Positions 10,501-19,592 of a DNA stretch of 35,881 nucleotides are shown here, piece by piece; positions within the stretch are counted from its first letter, which is position 1; each line of letters starts with the position of its first letter. A program made the translations under genes and the position numbers. The notes under the pieces are model-generated. The model was not told the DNA's origin, made no database searches, and worked only from the letters and a program-made list of their open reading frames with translations. The stretch is from an uncultured Bacteroidales bacterium (lineage in GTDB: Bacteria > Bacteroidota > Bacteroidia > Bacteroidales > Muribaculaceae): the NCBI GenBank assembly GCA_902776435.1, contig CACYQB010000024.1:1-35881 (forward strand). The letters run 5' to 3'.

Positions 10501-11865
10501 GGCATTAGCATTGTCGTTGGTCGTATGGCCGAGATGCAGATCAAGGATCCCAACACCAACATGGTGCTCACTCATGCTCCCATCGAGTACGGTTCCAAGC
10601 TGTTCTTCAAGCCTGGTGATATGGTTTCGGCAGGTGACAAGATCTGTGAGTGGGACGCATTCAACGCCGTCATCGTCAGTGAGGTCGAGGGTACCCTCAA
10701 CTTCAAGAACTTGATCGAGGGCGTGACCTACCGCGAGGAATATGATGAAATTTCAGGCAATGCCGAAATCTTCATCATCGAGACCAAGGACCACAACCGT
10801 ATTCCCGAGGCCGAGGTTGTTGACGCCGAGGGCAATATCGTGAAGTCCTACTCGCTGCCCGTGCGTGCCCACCTCATGAAGAAAAACGGTGAGCAGATCA
10901 CCGCTGGCGAGGTATTCGTTAAGATTCCGCGCTCATTCTCGGGTGGTGCCGGTGATATCACCGGTGGTCTGCCTCGTGTGACTGAGCTGTTCGAGGCCCG
11001 CAACCCGTCTAACCCCGCTATTGTCAGCGAGATCGACGGTGAGGTTTCCTTCGGTCGCATCAAGCGCGGTAACCGCGAGATCACGGTCAAGAACCGACTG
11101 GGCGAGGAGAAGAAGTACCTCGTGCCCCTGTCCAAGCAGATTCTGGTTCAGGAGAACGACTTCGTGCGTGCCGGCACTCCGTTGTCCGACGGCGCCATCA
11201 CTCCTGCCGACATCCTGCGCATCAAGGGTCCCACGGCCGTTCAGGACTACATCGTTAACGAGGTTCAGGACGTTTACCGCACCCAGGGTGTGAAGATCAA
11301 CGATAAGCACTTTGAGGTTATCGTGCGCCAGATGATGCGCAAGGTACGCATCATCGATCCGGGCGACACCCGATTCCTCGAGGAGCAGACCGTCGACAAG
11401 CGCGACTTCATGGAAGAGAACGACCGCATCTGGGGCAAGAAGATTGTTGTCAACAGTGGCGACAGCGAGGATGTCCAGAACGGACAGATCCTGACCGCAC
11501 GCAAGCTGCGTGACATCAACTCGTCGCTCAAGCGCCGTGACATGAAGCTCGTCGTCGTTCGCGACGCCGTGCCCGCCACCAGCGAGCAGATTCTCTTGGG
11601 TATCACACGTGCCGCGCTGCAGACCAGCAGCTTCATGTCGGCAGCATCGTTCCAGGAGACCACCAAGGTCCTCAACGAAGCCGCTATCAACGGCCGTGTC
11701 GATTACCTCGAGGGTATGAAGGAAAACGTTATCTGTGGTCACCTCATCCCCGCCGGTACAGGTCTGCGTGAATACCAGACTCTCGTGGTCGGCGACAAGA
11801 ACGAGATGGCACTTGCCGAGAAAGCCCGCCAGGAGCGCGAGATGATTGGCAAGGAAGAAGATTAA
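7564..11865 (+). CDS. rpoC: DNA-directed RNA polymerase subunit beta'
   Basis: 1433 residues, full length. The N-terminal zinc ribbon has C66, C68, C81 and C84. The catalytic magnesium motif NADFDGDQM lies at residues 476-484, with D478, D480 and D482. The second zinc site uses C823, C897, C904 and C907. The bridge-helix and trigger-loop region follows near [16 protein letters not shown]. RpoC carries the active-site aspartates and the clamp bound by NusG and sigma. It is translated just after rpoB and followed by a strong terminator, so rpoBC closes the transcription unit. Confidence 0.98.
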   Translation: MAFKKDTKIKNNFTKITISLASPDEILENSHGEVLKPETINYRTYKPERDGLFCERIFGPVKDYECHCGKYKRIRYKGIVCDHCGVEVTEKKVRRERSGHIELVVPVAHIWYFRSLPNKIGYLLGIPTKKLDMIIYYERYVVINPAGVKYENGTESRELQKYDLLTEDEYVAIMEKLPKDNQSLENDNPDKFIAKMGAEAIYDLLAELDLDSLANTLRDRAYKENSQQRKTEALKRLQVVESFRASKGMNRPEWMILKVIPVIPPELRPLIPLDGGRFATSDVNDLYRRVIIRNTRLKRLIEIKAPEVIMRNEKRMLQEAVDSLLDNSRKSSAVKSDANRPLKSLSDSLKGKQGRFRQNLLGKRVDYSARSVIVVGPELKMGECGIPKDMAAELYKPFVIRKLIERGIVKTVKSAKKIVDRKEPVVWDILENVMKGHPVLLNRAPTLHRLGIQAFQPKLIEGKAIQLHPLACTAFNADFDGDQMAVHLPLGNEAVVEAQMLMLEPHNILNPANGDPVTVPSQDMVLGLYYITKLRKGDKGEGLKFYGPEEALIAYNEGKVAMHAIISVMADVVNDKGEHEQKLIEETSVGRIIFNNTVPYEIGYINELISKKSLRNIITRVIRNCGVPRSAQFLDDVKNMGYYMAFKGGLSFNLNDVLIPDRKREIIAEGDAKAEQIKMDYDMGAITDNERYNQVIDIWTNVNTELTNELMKQITADKQGFNSVFMMLDSGARGSKDQIRQLSGMRGLMAKPQKSGVEGGHQIIENPILANFKEGLSVLEYFISTHGARKGLADTALKTADAGYLTRRLVDVAHDVIINEEDCGTLRGLVCREVRNGDRVVATLGERILGRVSVHDVVDPTTGEVIVQSGEEITDAAAKRIDDSPIESVEIRSVLTCEAKRGVCAKCYGRNLASHRMVQKGEAVGVIAAQSIGEPGTQLTLRTFHAGGVASNASAVSNITSKYNGRIEIEDLRTVQDKDGISIVVGRMAEMQIKDPNTNMVLTHAPIEYGSKLFFKPGDMVSAGDKICEWDAFNAVIVSEVEGTLNFKNLIEGVTYREEYDEISGNAEIFIIETKDHNRIPEAEVVDAEGNIVKSYSLPVRAHLMKKNGEQITAGEVFVKIPRSFSGGAGDITGGLPRVTELFEARNPSNPAIVSEIDGEVSFGRIKRGNREITVKNRLGEEKKYLVPLSKQILVQENDFVRAGTPLSDGAITPADILRIKGPTAVQDYIVNEVQDVYRTQGVKINDKHFEVIVRQMMRKVRIIDPGDTRFLEEQTVDKRDFMEENDRIWGKKIVVNSGDSEDVQNGQILTARKLRDINSSLKRRDMKLVVVRDAVPATSEQILLGITRAALQTSSFMSAASFQETTKVLNEAAINGRVDYLEGMKENVICGHLIPAGTGLREYQTLVVGDKNEMALAEKARQEREMIGKEED

Positions 11866-11915
11866 ATCTTGAAGATAAGATAATCGTATATTTTCCATAG
11901 TTAATTTGTTTATTG

Positions 11916-11954
11916 AAACTCCAGCCCGCAGTGATGCGCACTGGAGTTTTTTTT
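11916..11954 (+). terminator. Rho-independent terminator after rpoC
   Basis: AAACTCCAG (11916-11924) pairs with CTGGAGTTT (11941-11949), followed by an uninterrupted T run. It lies 50 bases after the rpoC stop and marks the end of the rpoBC unit. Confidence 0.88.
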
Positions 11955-12048
11955 ATATCAGCGGTGCTGTCTAGTGGACAGATGTTAGAATCGTGATAAT
12001 CTGTATAATCCGCCGGTGAAGAAAATATGGAAAATGCGGAAATAGTTG

Positions 12049-12056
12049 TATCTTTG
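12049..12056 (+). promoter_or_regulatory. Bacteroidetes -7 promoter element before the B12 riboswitch
   Basis: TATCTTTG matches the TAnnTTTG -7 element used by the Bacteroidetes primary sigma factor. No clear TTTG is seen at the -33 position. Transcription would start near 12063, directly at the 5' edge of the riboswitch, which supports the assignment. Confidence 0.65.
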
Positions 12057-12065
12057 CAGCGAGAT

Positions 12066-12256
12066 TTGGTGCTAGAGGCGTTCTTGCCTCTGGTGAAAAG
12101 GGAACCGGGTGGGAATCCCGGACAGACGGTGCTGCTGTGTGCCCCTTGATCAATACCCGCAGCTGGCCACTGCGCTTGGACCCGACAACACGGGACGGCG
12201 TGGGAAGGACAGTGTGCAAGAATTAGGGTAGGGGCGAGTCAGAAGACCTGCCAAGT
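12066..12256 (+). promoter_or_regulatory. Cobalamin riboswitch 1 (B12 element) upstream of btuB
   Basis: A hairpin, AGAGGC-TTCTT-GCCTCT (about 12074-12091), is followed by AAAGGGAA and stem P5, CCGGG (12105-12109) with CCCGG (12117-12121), whose loop is UGGGAAU. GACAGACGG and the core GCTGCTG follow. The B12 box GAGTCAGAAGACCTGCC lies at 12236-12252. This is the conserved order of the adenosylcobalamin-sensing riboswitch. The btuB start codon is only 27 bases past the box and no terminator intervenes, so control is probably at translation initiation: high B12 would lower receptor synthesis. Confidence 0.95.
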
Positions 12257-12278
12257 CGCGACATAGAAACCCGGAACA

Positions 12279-14363
12279 ATGCGTAAAACGTTAGTGACAT
12301 TCTGCTTGACCATCCTGTGCTTCCTGAGCGCCCATGCCCAGGAGGGCGTGCTTGCGCACCAGGCTGATTCGGTCATGGCCAGCGTGGGACACGGCAGGCT
12401 CGACTCAATGCAGTATATCCAGAATGTCATCATCTATGGCCGCCGCCCCTATGAGGACGTGATTCCTGCCCAGGAACTTACGGGGAAACAGCTGGAGGGC
12501 CTTAATAGCCATTCGGTGGCCGATGCCGTGCGCTACTTCGCGGGCGTTCAACTCAAGGATTATGGCGGTGTGGGAGGCCTCAAGACGGTCGATATCCGCT
12601 CGATGGGCACTAACCACATGGGTGTCTTCTATGACGGAATCCAGATCGGTAATGCCCAGAACGGGCAGGTGGACCTCGGCAAGTTCTCGCTTGACAATAT
12701 CGAGGCCATATCCCTATACAACGGCCAGCGCAGCAACATCTTCCAGAGCGCCAAGGACTATGGCTCGGCAGGCACTATTTACCTGCGTACCCGGCGCCCC
12801 AAGTTCAAGGATGGCAAGCGCGACAACCTTAACGTGTCGTTCAAAACGGGTTCCTTCGGCCTTGTCAATCCCAGCATCCGATGGGAGCACAAGTTGAGCC
12901 GCTCGATGAGCTTGTCGTTTAACAGCGAGTTCACCTATGCCACCGGCAAGTACCGGTTCCGCTACATGCGCCACTATAGCGACGGCTCATTGGCCTGGGA
13001 CACGACGGCAGTGCGGCAGAATGGTGACGTGCGGTCCTATCGCATCGAGGCGGCCGTCTTCGGTGTGATGTCCAGCGGTAAATGGCATGCCAAGGCCTAC
13101 TGGTACGACAGCAATAAGGGCATCCCCGGAGCCATTGTAAATAATGTGTGGAAACATGCCCAGCGGCAGTGGGATAGCAACTTCTTTGTACAGGGGGCTT
13201 ATCAGCGCAAGTTCACTGACCGCTATGAGATGATGTTCAACGCCAAGTATTCGCGTGACTACCTCCACTATCTCAACCCTGACACCACGTTGATGTACAT
13301 CGACAACAAGTTCTGGCAGGATGAGATTTACCTCTCCACAGCCAACAAATACACCATTCTCACCGACTGGGACGTGAACCTCTCGGTGGATTACCAGTGG
13401 AATAGCCTGGACGCCACCCTGACGGGCTTCGGCTACCCCATCCGTCACACGGTGCTCGCGGCATTGGCCTCGGCATGGACGTGGCACGGATTCAAGGCCC
13501 AGGGCAGTCTGCTGTACACGATGGCCAATGACCGCTCGTCGGCCCGCTTCGGCGACGTGGTGGTGGGCAAGCGTAGCGCCTATATGAACAAGGTTACCCC
13601 GGCAGTGTTTCTCAGTTGGCAACCTTGGCACGAGCGTGAGTTCAATCTGAGGGCCTACTACAAGCGCATTTTCCGTCTGCCCACGTTCAACGACCTCTAT
13701 TACACCGACATGGGCAACATCACGCTCAATCCTGAGTATGCCACCCAGTATAATGTGGGCTTCCTCTACCGTCTGCTCACTGACCGTGGCTTGCTTGCCG
13801 GAGTAAAACTCAGCGCCGATGCCTACTACAATTACATCACCGACAAAATCATTGCCGTCCCCAAGGGTACGGGCCAATACCGCTGGATGATGATGAATGT
13901 GGGCATTGTGAAAATTAGGGGTATCGACGTGAGCGCCCGCACGACTTTGCGCTTGCCCGCCGATGTGATCCTCGACATCAACTTGAGTTATACCTACCAG
14001 AAAGCCCAGGATTATACCAATCCCGCCGATAACGGGGACGGCGGCACCTACAAGGGGCAACTGGCCTATATCCCTTGGCACAGCGGCTCTGTCGTCGGCC
14101 ATCTGGGTTGGCGTGACCTGGATGTCAATTACAGTTTTATCTACGTCGGCGAGCGCTACCACACCAGCGCCAACACGCGTGAGAACCACGAGCAGCCCTG
14201 GTACACCCATGACCTCTCGGCAGGTTACCTCTTCCACTTGGGCAAGACGGCGTTGAAAGTCTCGGCCGAGGTCAACAACCTCTTCAACCAGTACTATGAC
14301 GTCATCCTTAACTATCCCATGCCGGGCCGCAACTACAAACTTATTCTCAAATTCGACATCTGA
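12279..14363 (+). CDS. btuB: TonB-dependent outer membrane vitamin B12 receptor, BtuB type
   Basis: 694 residues. The signal peptide ends at about AHA20. A TonB-box-like segment (VIIYG, about residues 50-54) precedes the plug domain (about 60-165), which includes DAVRYFAGVQLKDYGG, VDIRSMG and the typical VFYDGIQIGNAQNG. The remainder is a 22-strand barrel ending in the outer-membrane signature LILKFDI with an aromatic residue near the C-terminus. It lacks the N-terminal STN and carboxypeptidase-like extensions of SusC proteins, which fits a small-molecule receptor. The cobalamin riboswitch upstream and BtuG-like lipoprotein downstream make B12 or another corrinoid the likely substrate. Its TGA stop overlaps the next ATG by one base, suggesting translational coupling. 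Confidence 0.92.
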   Translation: MRKTLVTFCLTILCFLSAHAQEGVLAHQADSVMASVGHGRLDSMQYIQNVIIYGRRPYEDVIPAQELTGKQLEGLNSHSVADAVRYFAGVQLKDYGGVGGLKTVDIRSMGTNHMGVFYDGIQIGNAQNGQVDLGKFSLDNIEAISLYNGQRSNIFQSAKDYGSAGTIYLRTRRPKFKDGKRDNLNVSFKTGSFGLVNPSIRWEHKLSRSMSLSFNSEFTYATGKYRFRYMRHYSDGSLAWDTTAVRQNGDVRSYRIEAAVFGVMSSGKWHAKAYWYDSNKGIPGAIVNNVWKHAQRQWDSNFFVQGAYQRKFTDRYEMMFNAKYSRDYLHYLNPDTTLMYIDNKFWQDEIYLSTANKYTILTDWDVNLSVDYQWNSLDATLTGFGYPIRHTVLAALASAWTWHGFKAQGSLLYTMANDRSSARFGDVVVGKRSAYMNKVTPAVFLSWQPWHEREFNLRAYYKRIFRLPTFNDLYYTDMGNITLNPEYATQYNVGFLYRLLTDRGLLAGVKLSADAYYNYITDKIIAVPKGTGQYRWMMMNVGIVKIRGIDVSARTTLRLPADVILDINLSYTYQKAQDYTNPADNGDGGTYKGQLAYIPWHSGSVVGHLGWRDLDVNYSFIYVGERYHTSANTRENHEQPWYTHDLSAGYLFHLGKTALKVSAEVNNLFNQYYDVILNYPMPGRNYKLILKFDI

Positions 14364-15508
14364 TGAAAAGAGCTCTCTACATATTATTCGTCTTGTTATT
14401 GTCCCTGGTGTCGTGCCGTGAGGAGGTGACCATCTTCCTGCCCGAGCACGTGTCGGTGTCGCAGCCTGAATATACCGACATTGAGGGCTTCTACCTGTTG
14501 TGCGAGGGCAACATGGGGTGGAACAAGGCTACGCTCGACTATTATGACTATGCCGAGGGTGAGTACATCCGCAACATCTTCTCTTACGCCAATCCCACGG
14601 TGCCCAAGGAGATGGGTGATGTGGGCAACGACATCGGCATCTATGGCAGCAACCTGTACTGTGTCATCAATTGCTCTAACAAGGTTGACGTGCTTGACAA
14701 GTACACCTGCCGAAAGAAATATCAGATCGATATCCCCAACTGTCGTTACATCCGTTTCCACGAGGGTTATGCCTACGTCTCCAGCTATGCCGGCCCGGTC
14801 CAGATTAATCCCAATTACGAACAGCGTGGCTATGTGGCAAAGATTGACACTGTTACGATGCAGATTGTGGACACCTGCCTGGTAGGCTTCCAGCCCGACG
14901 AACTCGAGATAGTTGAGGGCAAAATCTATGTCACCAACTCGGGCGGCTACATGGTGCCCAATTACGAAAACACCGTCTCGGTCATTGACGTCGCGACCTT
15001 CAAGGAGGAGCGCCGCATCCCCATCGCCATCAACCTGTCGAGGGTAAAGGGCGACCGTCACGGCATGTTGTGGATTGCCTCGCGCGGTGACTACTATACC
15101 CGTCCGAGCAAGATTTACGCCTACGACACCCGCAAGAACCAACTCGTGGACAGTGTTGACTGTTACGTGAGCAACATGTGGCTGGACGGGGATTCGCTCT
15201 TCGTGGTGAGCGCCCAGTGGAGTTACGTGACGATGGGCAACACCTTTACCTATGCTATCATCAACACGCAGTCGCGACAGGTGGTGAACAACTGCTTCAT
15301 CAGCGACGGCACCGAGAAGGAGATTGTGATCCCCTATGGTATCGCGGTTAATCCGTTCACTAAGGACATTTACGTCACCGACGCCAAAGATTACGTCTCG
15401 CCCGGACGCCTCTATTGTTTCGACCGTTACGGCAACAAGAAGTGGGACGTGCGCACAGGTGATATACCCGCTCATTTCGCATTTTTGGGCCAAACCCATG
15501 ACTTTTAA
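14363..15508 (+). CDS. btuG: BtuG-like surface beta-propeller lipoprotein (corrinoid capture)
   Basis: 381 residues. The signal peptide has lipobox LVSC with the acylated cysteine at residue 18. The following REE is an acidic stretch resembling the Bacteroidetes lipoprotein export signal, so a cell-surface position is likely. The mature part has repeated blade-like units, for example KIYVTNSGGYMVPNYENTVSVIDVATF and GIAVNPFTKDIYVTDAKDY, typical of YncE/DUF5074 seven-bladed propellers. In Bacteroides, BtuG is such a protein: it caps BtuB and binds B12 very tightly. Assignment rests on fold, lipidation and direct overlap with btuB. Alternative: a propeller lipoprotein of other corrinoid-related function. 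Confidence 0.85.
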   Translation: MKRALYILFVLLLSLVSCREEVTIFLPEHVSVSQPEYTDIEGFYLLCEGNMGWNKATLDYYDYAEGEYIRNIFSYANPTVPKEMGDVGNDIGIYGSNLYCVINCSNKVDVLDKYTCRKKYQIDIPNCRYIRFHEGYAYVSSYAGPVQINPNYEQRGYVAKIDTVTMQIVDTCLVGFQPDELEIVEGKIYVTNSGGYMVPNYENTVSVIDVATFKEERRIPIAINLSRVKGDRHGMLWIASRGDYYTRPSKIYAYDTRKNQLVDSVDCYVSNMWLDGDSLFVVSAQWSYVTMGNTFTYAIINTQSRQVVNNCFISDGTEKEIVIPYGIAVNPFTKDIYVTDAKDYVSPGRLYCFDRYGNKKWDVRTGDIPAHFAFLGQTHDF

Positions 15509-15518
15509 TAAATTAAAG

Positions 15519-16733
15519 ATGATGAGAAAACAAGTTTTGATAGCAGTGGTGATGATGCTGACAGCCATCAGCGCCTTTGGAAACCACCCGTGGATTAGTC
15601 GGGTGTTTGAATACCGTCCTGCACCGGGACAGTTCGTCAATACCTTGCCTATCGCCAGGGTAGGGGAACCTGTGGACAGCGTCATGGCCCGTTGCCGGCA
15701 GAGCCTGTGTGGCCGCATCGATACCACGAGTGTGACCTTCCACGGCGAGACCTTCACCCGCATCGACACCGTCTGGGCTGGCGGTATGGTCACATTGGGC
15801 GGATATGGCGGCTATGTGACGTTCGCCTTCGACCATCCGGTGGTCAACATGCACACGTGGGACTTCGATATCCTGGGCAATGCCTTCTATAGCGACCAGA
15901 TGGTCTCTGGAGGCAGTTGTGAGCCAGGCATAGTGATTGTGGGCGTGGATATGGACGGTGACGGTGTGCCCAGCGATGGTGACAAGTGGTATGAGCTCGC
16001 TGGCAGTGAGTATAATCACCCCCAAACCCAACATGATTACCAGATTACCTACTATCGCCCTGACGAGGCTAAGCCCCGCACCCCCAGCACGACCGATCCG
16101 AGTCTGGTGGACACGACTTACATCCGCTGGACCAGTAACGATGTCAACCCTGACAGCGTCAGCGGTTACATGAGCCGCAACAGTTTCCACCCACAGCCCT
16201 ACTGGCCCCTGTGGCTTCAAGGCGAGGAGACCATGACCTTCTCGGGCACCAAGCTGCGTTGCAATGCGGAAGACATCGGCGGCGAGGGCGGCAATGCCTA
16301 TTTTGTGCAGTATTGTTTCCCTTGGGGCTATGCCGACAATCTGCCCAACAACCCCGATCATCTGCCAGCCATTGAGGGTTATAACCCGGGCTTCAAGATC
16401 GACTGGGCCGTGGACGAACTGGGCCGTCACGTCAACCTTACCCACATCGACTTCATCAAGGTCTATAATGCGATAAACCAGTATTGTGGCTGGATTGGCG
16501 AAACCTCGACCGAGGTGGCAGGGGCCGTGGACTTCCATCCCGATGTCGTACTCCCCGTGTTGCTGACGGGCGACGTCAATGGTGACGGCGAGGTCACCAT
16601 CAGCGACGTCAATGCCGTCATCGATGCTATCCTCATGGGAGAGGACACCCCGGCTGCCGACGTGAACTACGACGGCGAGGTCACCATTAGCGACGTCAAC
16701 ACCGTCATCGACCTCATCTTGAGCGGCAATTGA
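15519..16733 (+). CDS. Secreted B12-operon surface protein with dockerin-like tail
   Basis: 404 residues from ATG 15519; ATG 15522 is equally possible. A signal peptide ends near AFG/N, without a lipobox cysteine. The body (about 22-340) carries HPWISRVFEYRPAPGQFVNT, a glycine-rich LGGYGGYVTFAFDHPVVN and the acidic loop DMDGDGVPSDGDKWYE, which looks like a calcium-binding DxDxDG loop. Residues 351-404 are two dockerin-type repeats (GDVNGDGEVTISDVNAVID and a second copy). The same body forms the N-terminal half of the protein at 27509-30088, also under a cobalamin riboswitch, so a role in corrinoid capture is inferred. The biochemical function is unknown. It starts 10 bases after the btuG-like gene and ends the operon. 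Confidence 0.8.
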   Translation: MMRKQVLIAVVMMLTAISAFGNHPWISRVFEYRPAPGQFVNTLPIARVGEPVDSVMARCRQSLCGRIDTTSVTFHGETFTRIDTVWAGGMVTLGGYGGYVTFAFDHPVVNMHTWDFDILGNAFYSDQMVSGGSCEPGIVIVGVDMDGDGVPSDGDKWYELAGSEYNHPQTQHDYQITYYRPDEAKPRTPSTTDPSLVDTTYIRWTSNDVNPDSVSGYMSRNSFHPQPYWPLWLQGEETMTFSGTKLRCNAEDIGGEGGNAYFVQYCFPWGYADNLPNNPDHLPAIEGYNPGFKIDWAVDELGRHVNLTHIDFIKVYNAINQYCGWIGETSTEVAGAVDFHPDVVLPVLLTGDVNGDGEVTISDVNAVIDAILMGEDTPAADVNYDGEVTISDVNTVIDLILSGN

Positions 16734-16770
16734 GTCGTGTTTGGGAAATCATTTATCTGAACATACTTCT

Positions 16771-16803
16771 GGCAGGCTTTCCATCACGGGAAGCCTGCTG
16801 TGT
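16771..16803 (+). terminator. Terminator of the btuB operon (repeat family copy 1)
   Basis: CAGGCTTTCC (16773-16782) pairs with GGGAAGCCTG (16788-16797) around loop ATCAC. The hairpin closely resembles those at 19549 and 21428. Only a weak T-rich stretch follows. Confidence 0.75.
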
Positions 16804-16922
16804 TCTCGTTTATGCATGAATTAGTGGCGCGGAGATTGATTTATGACATCAATAATCGTTTGATTTTTCGCTCATTAGGGCGATTTTATTTTGATGGGAC
16901 TGTCTTTTTTTTTATGAATTAT

Positions 16923-16953
16923 TTTGCAGAAACAAAAAAAAGGAATACTTTTG
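16923..16953 (+). promoter_or_regulatory. Bacteroidetes promoter for the 17061-19510 gene pair
   Basis: TTTG at 16923-16926 and TACTTTTG at 16946-16953, spaced by 19 bases, match the -33/-7 consensus. The predicted start near 16960 leaves a leader of about 100 AT-rich bases before the gene at 17061. The remaining gap sequence shows no other structure. Confidence 0.75.
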
Positions 16954-17060
16954 TCGATGTGAAAATGATGGCGTCCTCAAAAGATTGTCTTCCAAATAGA
17001 TGAAAACCAACAATTGTATTATAAAATTCCAAAAATCCATTAAAAAAGTTTCTTTTTTTT

Positions 17061-17879
17061 ATGAAGAAAGTTAATCGTTTATTTGTTGCAGCGCTGATGG
17101 CGCTTGCTTCGTTATTGCCTGTTCAGGCCGAAGAAGTTGTTGTGGCCGATGGTCATCACTATTCTTCTCAGTTCCCTGTCGTGATGCGCTATTACAATCA
17201 GAACACCACTCACAACTTTGCCCAAATGATTTATCCTGCCTCAATGTTGAACGAACTCAACGGCAAGAAAATCATCAGCCTCAAGTTCTTTGTCAATGAA
17301 CCGTTCCAGAGAATTTATGGTGGTGATATCCAACTCTCTCTCAAGGTCGTAAATGAAGACGTCTTCCCCAATGTTGCTAATCCTTCCTTCACTGGCATGC
17401 AAGTCGTTGCCCATGGATCTCCCGTCAGAGGAGAGACGGAGCTCGTGTTCAATTTCACCGAGCCCTTTGAGTACAATGGCGGTAACCTGGCCGTTGAGGC
17501 ACGCGTGACCGAGAAGGGAGAATCCCATCCTGACGGCATCGAAGAGTTTATTGGGATGTACATCTTAGATGAGTATGGCTATTATGGCCTTGATGTTTGC
17601 TACTGCTTCGTCCAACTCAACAACGTCACGCTTTATAGTGAAAGAGGGTTCATGCTGCCCAAGGCTGCCTTTGGCATCGCCGAGGATGCTCCCCAGTACG
17701 ACCTTGGTGACGTGGACCATGATGGCAAGGTGACCATCGCCGATGTGACCGCCCTGATTGACTATCTGTTGAGTGGTGAAGAAGCACCTGCCGAAGCCAA
17801 CGTTGACGGCGACCAGAATGTTTCTATCTCTGATGTGACTGCCCTCATCGACATGCTCCTGGGTGGCACTAACAACTGA
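17061..17879 (+). CDS. Secreted protein, paralogous domain plus dockerin-like tail
   Basis: 272 residues; I do not recognise a named family for the main domain. The signal peptide ends near VQA/EE. The domain (about 24-210) has the motifs QMIYPASMLNELNGKKIISLKFFV, GGDIQLSLKVV and FEYNGGNLAVEARVTE and looks all-beta. The same motifs recur once or twice in the next two genes. Residues 216-270 form two dockerin-type calcium-binding repeats (GDVDHDGKVTIADVTALID and NVDGDQNVSISDVTALID). No transmembrane anchor or lipobox is present. It is 56 bases from the next gene with no terminator between, so the two are likely cotranscribed. An adhesin or carbohydrate-binding role is possible but not shown. 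Confidence 0.75.
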   Translation: MKKVNRLFVAALMALASLLPVQAEEVVVADGHHYSSQFPVVMRYYNQNTTHNFAQMIYPASMLNELNGKKIISLKFFVNEPFQRIYGGDIQLSLKVVNEDVFPNVANPSFTGMQVVAHGSPVRGETELVFNFTEPFEYNGGNLAVEARVTEKGESHPDGIEEFIGMYILDEYGYYGLDVCYCFVQLNNVTLYSERGFMLPKAAFGIAEDAPQYDLGDVDHDGKVTIADVTALIDYLLSGEEAPAEANVDGDQNVSISDVTALIDMLLGGTNN

Positions 17880-17935
17880 TTCCTTCTAGCATATTATTCG
17901 TTTTATTAATAACCTTTTTTAAACTATTTTTTTTC

Positions 17936-19510
17936 ATGAAAAAAATGTCTAAATTGTTTGCAGCTGCACTGATGTCTCTGGCTGCTTTTGGCTCTGCTCA
18001 GACCATGGATCTGACTGTTTTTGACGGAACCGAAACAAGTAGATTGGAACCCATTAACATTTATTACTATGATTACTCTAATAATCATAGTCAGGTGATT
18101 TTCCCTGAGTCTGCTCTGACTGAAATGGTCGGATGTGAGATTAATTCGCTTAAGTTCTATCTTGACCGTAACATCAGTGTGACTAAGGATGGTGTTCTCC
18201 AGATCTCTTTGGGCGTTACCGAGCAAGACCGTTATACCTCAAGCGCATACCTTACTGAAGGTTTGACCGTGGTTACTAATTATACTATCCCTGATGGCGT
18301 TAGTGAGTTGGAGATCACTTTTGATCAGCCCTTCATGTACAATGGTGGCAATCTGGTCTTTGACTGTAATACGGTGGTTGCAGGTAATGAGATTACGGGT
18401 TATTTCTATGGTGTTAATCCTTACTATAACTCAGCTATTTCTCGTGATGTTCTGCACCAGTTCTTGCCCAAGACCACTTTTGATTACACGCCTCAAGAAT
18501 ATAAGGCCGCAGTAATTCCCAATGAGGTTAACTTTGGCGCCGTAAGTAAGGGTAACGTAGTGAACCAGGAAGTAACGCTCAAGAATGCTGGTCGCAATGC
18601 CTTCACCCCGACCTTTGGCACGATTGCAGCTCCCTTCAGCATCAATGCTCAGCCTGTTGAGTTGGCTTCTGGCGAATCGATGACTTTCTCTGTAACCTTC
18701 GATGCCGCCAATGCCGGAACCTATGCCGAGAGCTTCACCATTGACTGTGGTGCCGCTGGCACGATTACCGTTCCCGTGGCTGCTTCCTGCGTTACCGAGG
18801 TTCTTGTAGCTGATGGTACTGATAAGAACGCCTATGTTCCTGTAATTGTTTTGAGCTATGATGCGACTGGTCTCAATTATACTCAGATGATCTATCCTGC
18901 CAGCATGCTGACTGCCTTGAATGGCAAGAAGATCAATAGCCTTACGTTCTACACTGATGCTCCCATGACCAAGATCTCTGGCGGTAAGATTCAGTTGTCT
19001 CTTAAGGAGGTTGACTTTACCGCATTTGTTGATGATCAGGTGAATGACATGACCGTTGTGGCCGAGGTGACTCCCGCCTTTAATGGTGATGAAATGCTGC
19101 TGACCTTTGACACTCCCTTCGAGTACAATGGTGGCAACCTGGCCGTTGAGGTTAATGTGACCGAGCCTGGTGAATATGACTATTATGGTACTGGTAGCTA
19201 CTTTATGGGTCAGATAATGGACGAATATGTATCGTTCTATTGGGATTCATACTGGGGAAGTGGTTATCAGAGTGATTTCTTGCCCAAGGCTACCTTCGGT
19301 TACGTGGATGAGGTAGCTCCTCAGCCCGAGTGGGAGATTGGTGACGTGAACCACGATGGCAAGGTTGCAATTAATGATGTTACCGCTCTGATCGACTATC
19401 TGTTGGGTGACACTTCAAGTGCTCCCGCCGAGGCCAACGTGAATGGTGACAGCGTTATTACTATCGCTGACGTGACCGCTCTGATCGATAAGTTGCTCGC
19501 TGGCAATTGA
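17936..19510 (+). CDS. Secreted protein with two paralogous domains, Ig-like linker and dockerin-like tail
   Basis: 524 residues. The signal peptide ends near GSAQ. Module 1 (about 25-185) and module 2 (about 286-465) are copies of the domain in the 17061 gene. Module 2 is closest to it, sharing QMIYPASML, LNGKKI and FEYNGGNLAVEVNVTE. They are separated by a beta-sandwich of about 95 residues (192-285, VNFGAVSKGNVVNQEVTLKN...SGESMTFSVTFD), typical of ASH/DUF1573-like Ig folds. Residues 469-523 are two dockerin-type repeats. The second module and tail look like a duplication of the upstream gene. Function unknown; an extracellular binding role is inferred. Confidence 0.75.
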   Translation: MKKMSKLFAAALMSLAAFGSAQTMDLTVFDGTETSRLEPINIYYYDYSNNHSQVIFPESALTEMVGCEINSLKFYLDRNISVTKDGVLQISLGVTEQDRYTSSAYLTEGLTVVTNYTIPDGVSELEITFDQPFMYNGGNLVFDCNTVVAGNEITGYFYGVNPYYNSAISRDVLHQFLPKTTFDYTPQEYKAAVIPNEVNFGAVSKGNVVNQEVTLKNAGRNAFTPTFGTIAAPFSINAQPVELASGESMTFSVTFDAANAGTYAESFTIDCGAAGTITVPVAASCVTEVLVADGTDKNAYVPVIVLSYDATGLNYTQMIYPASMLTALNGKKINSLTFYTDAPMTKISGGKIQLSLKEVDFTAFVDDQVNDMTVVAEVTPAFNGDEMLLTFDTPFEYNGGNLAVEVNVTEPGEYDYYGTGSYFMGQIMDEYVSFYWDSYWGSGYQSDFLPKATFGYVDEVAPQPEWEIGDVNHDGKVAINDVTALIDYLLGDTSSAPAEANVNGDSVITIADVTALIDKLLAGN

Positions 19511-19548
19511 TCCTCGCTTAGTTAATCATTAACTATCGATACACTACT

Positions 19549-19583
19549 GGCAGGCTCCTCAATACGGGGAGCCTGCTGTTATT
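19549..19583 (+). terminator. Terminator after the 17936 gene (repeat family copy 2)
   Basis: CAGGCTCC (19551-19558) pairs with GGAGCCTG (19568-19575). It is preceded by the palindrome GTTAATCATTAAC (19521-19533). The stretch from the end of the CDS through this hairpin is nearly identical to that after the gene ending at 21388. Confidence 0.8.
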
Positions 19584-19592
19584 AACGTGAAC

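Noticed and set aside
9730-10575. Minus-strand open frame of 281 codons inside rpoC
   Set aside because: Lies fully within a highly conserved rpoC region; no supporting motif or promoter.
12987-14237. Minus-strand open frame of 416 codons within btuB
   Set aside because: Antisense shadow of the TonB-dependent receptor barrel; repetitive V/H/A-rich composition and no motif.
14396-15793. Long minus-strand open frame (465 codons) across the btuG-like gene and the next gene
   Set aside because: It is the mirror of two convincing plus-strand genes with signal peptides and family motifs; its product has no recognisable domain and would span a gene junction.
16800-17003. 67-codon plus-strand frame before the 17061 gene
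   Set aside because: It covers the consensus promoter and AT-rich leader; composition is unlike neighbouring genes.
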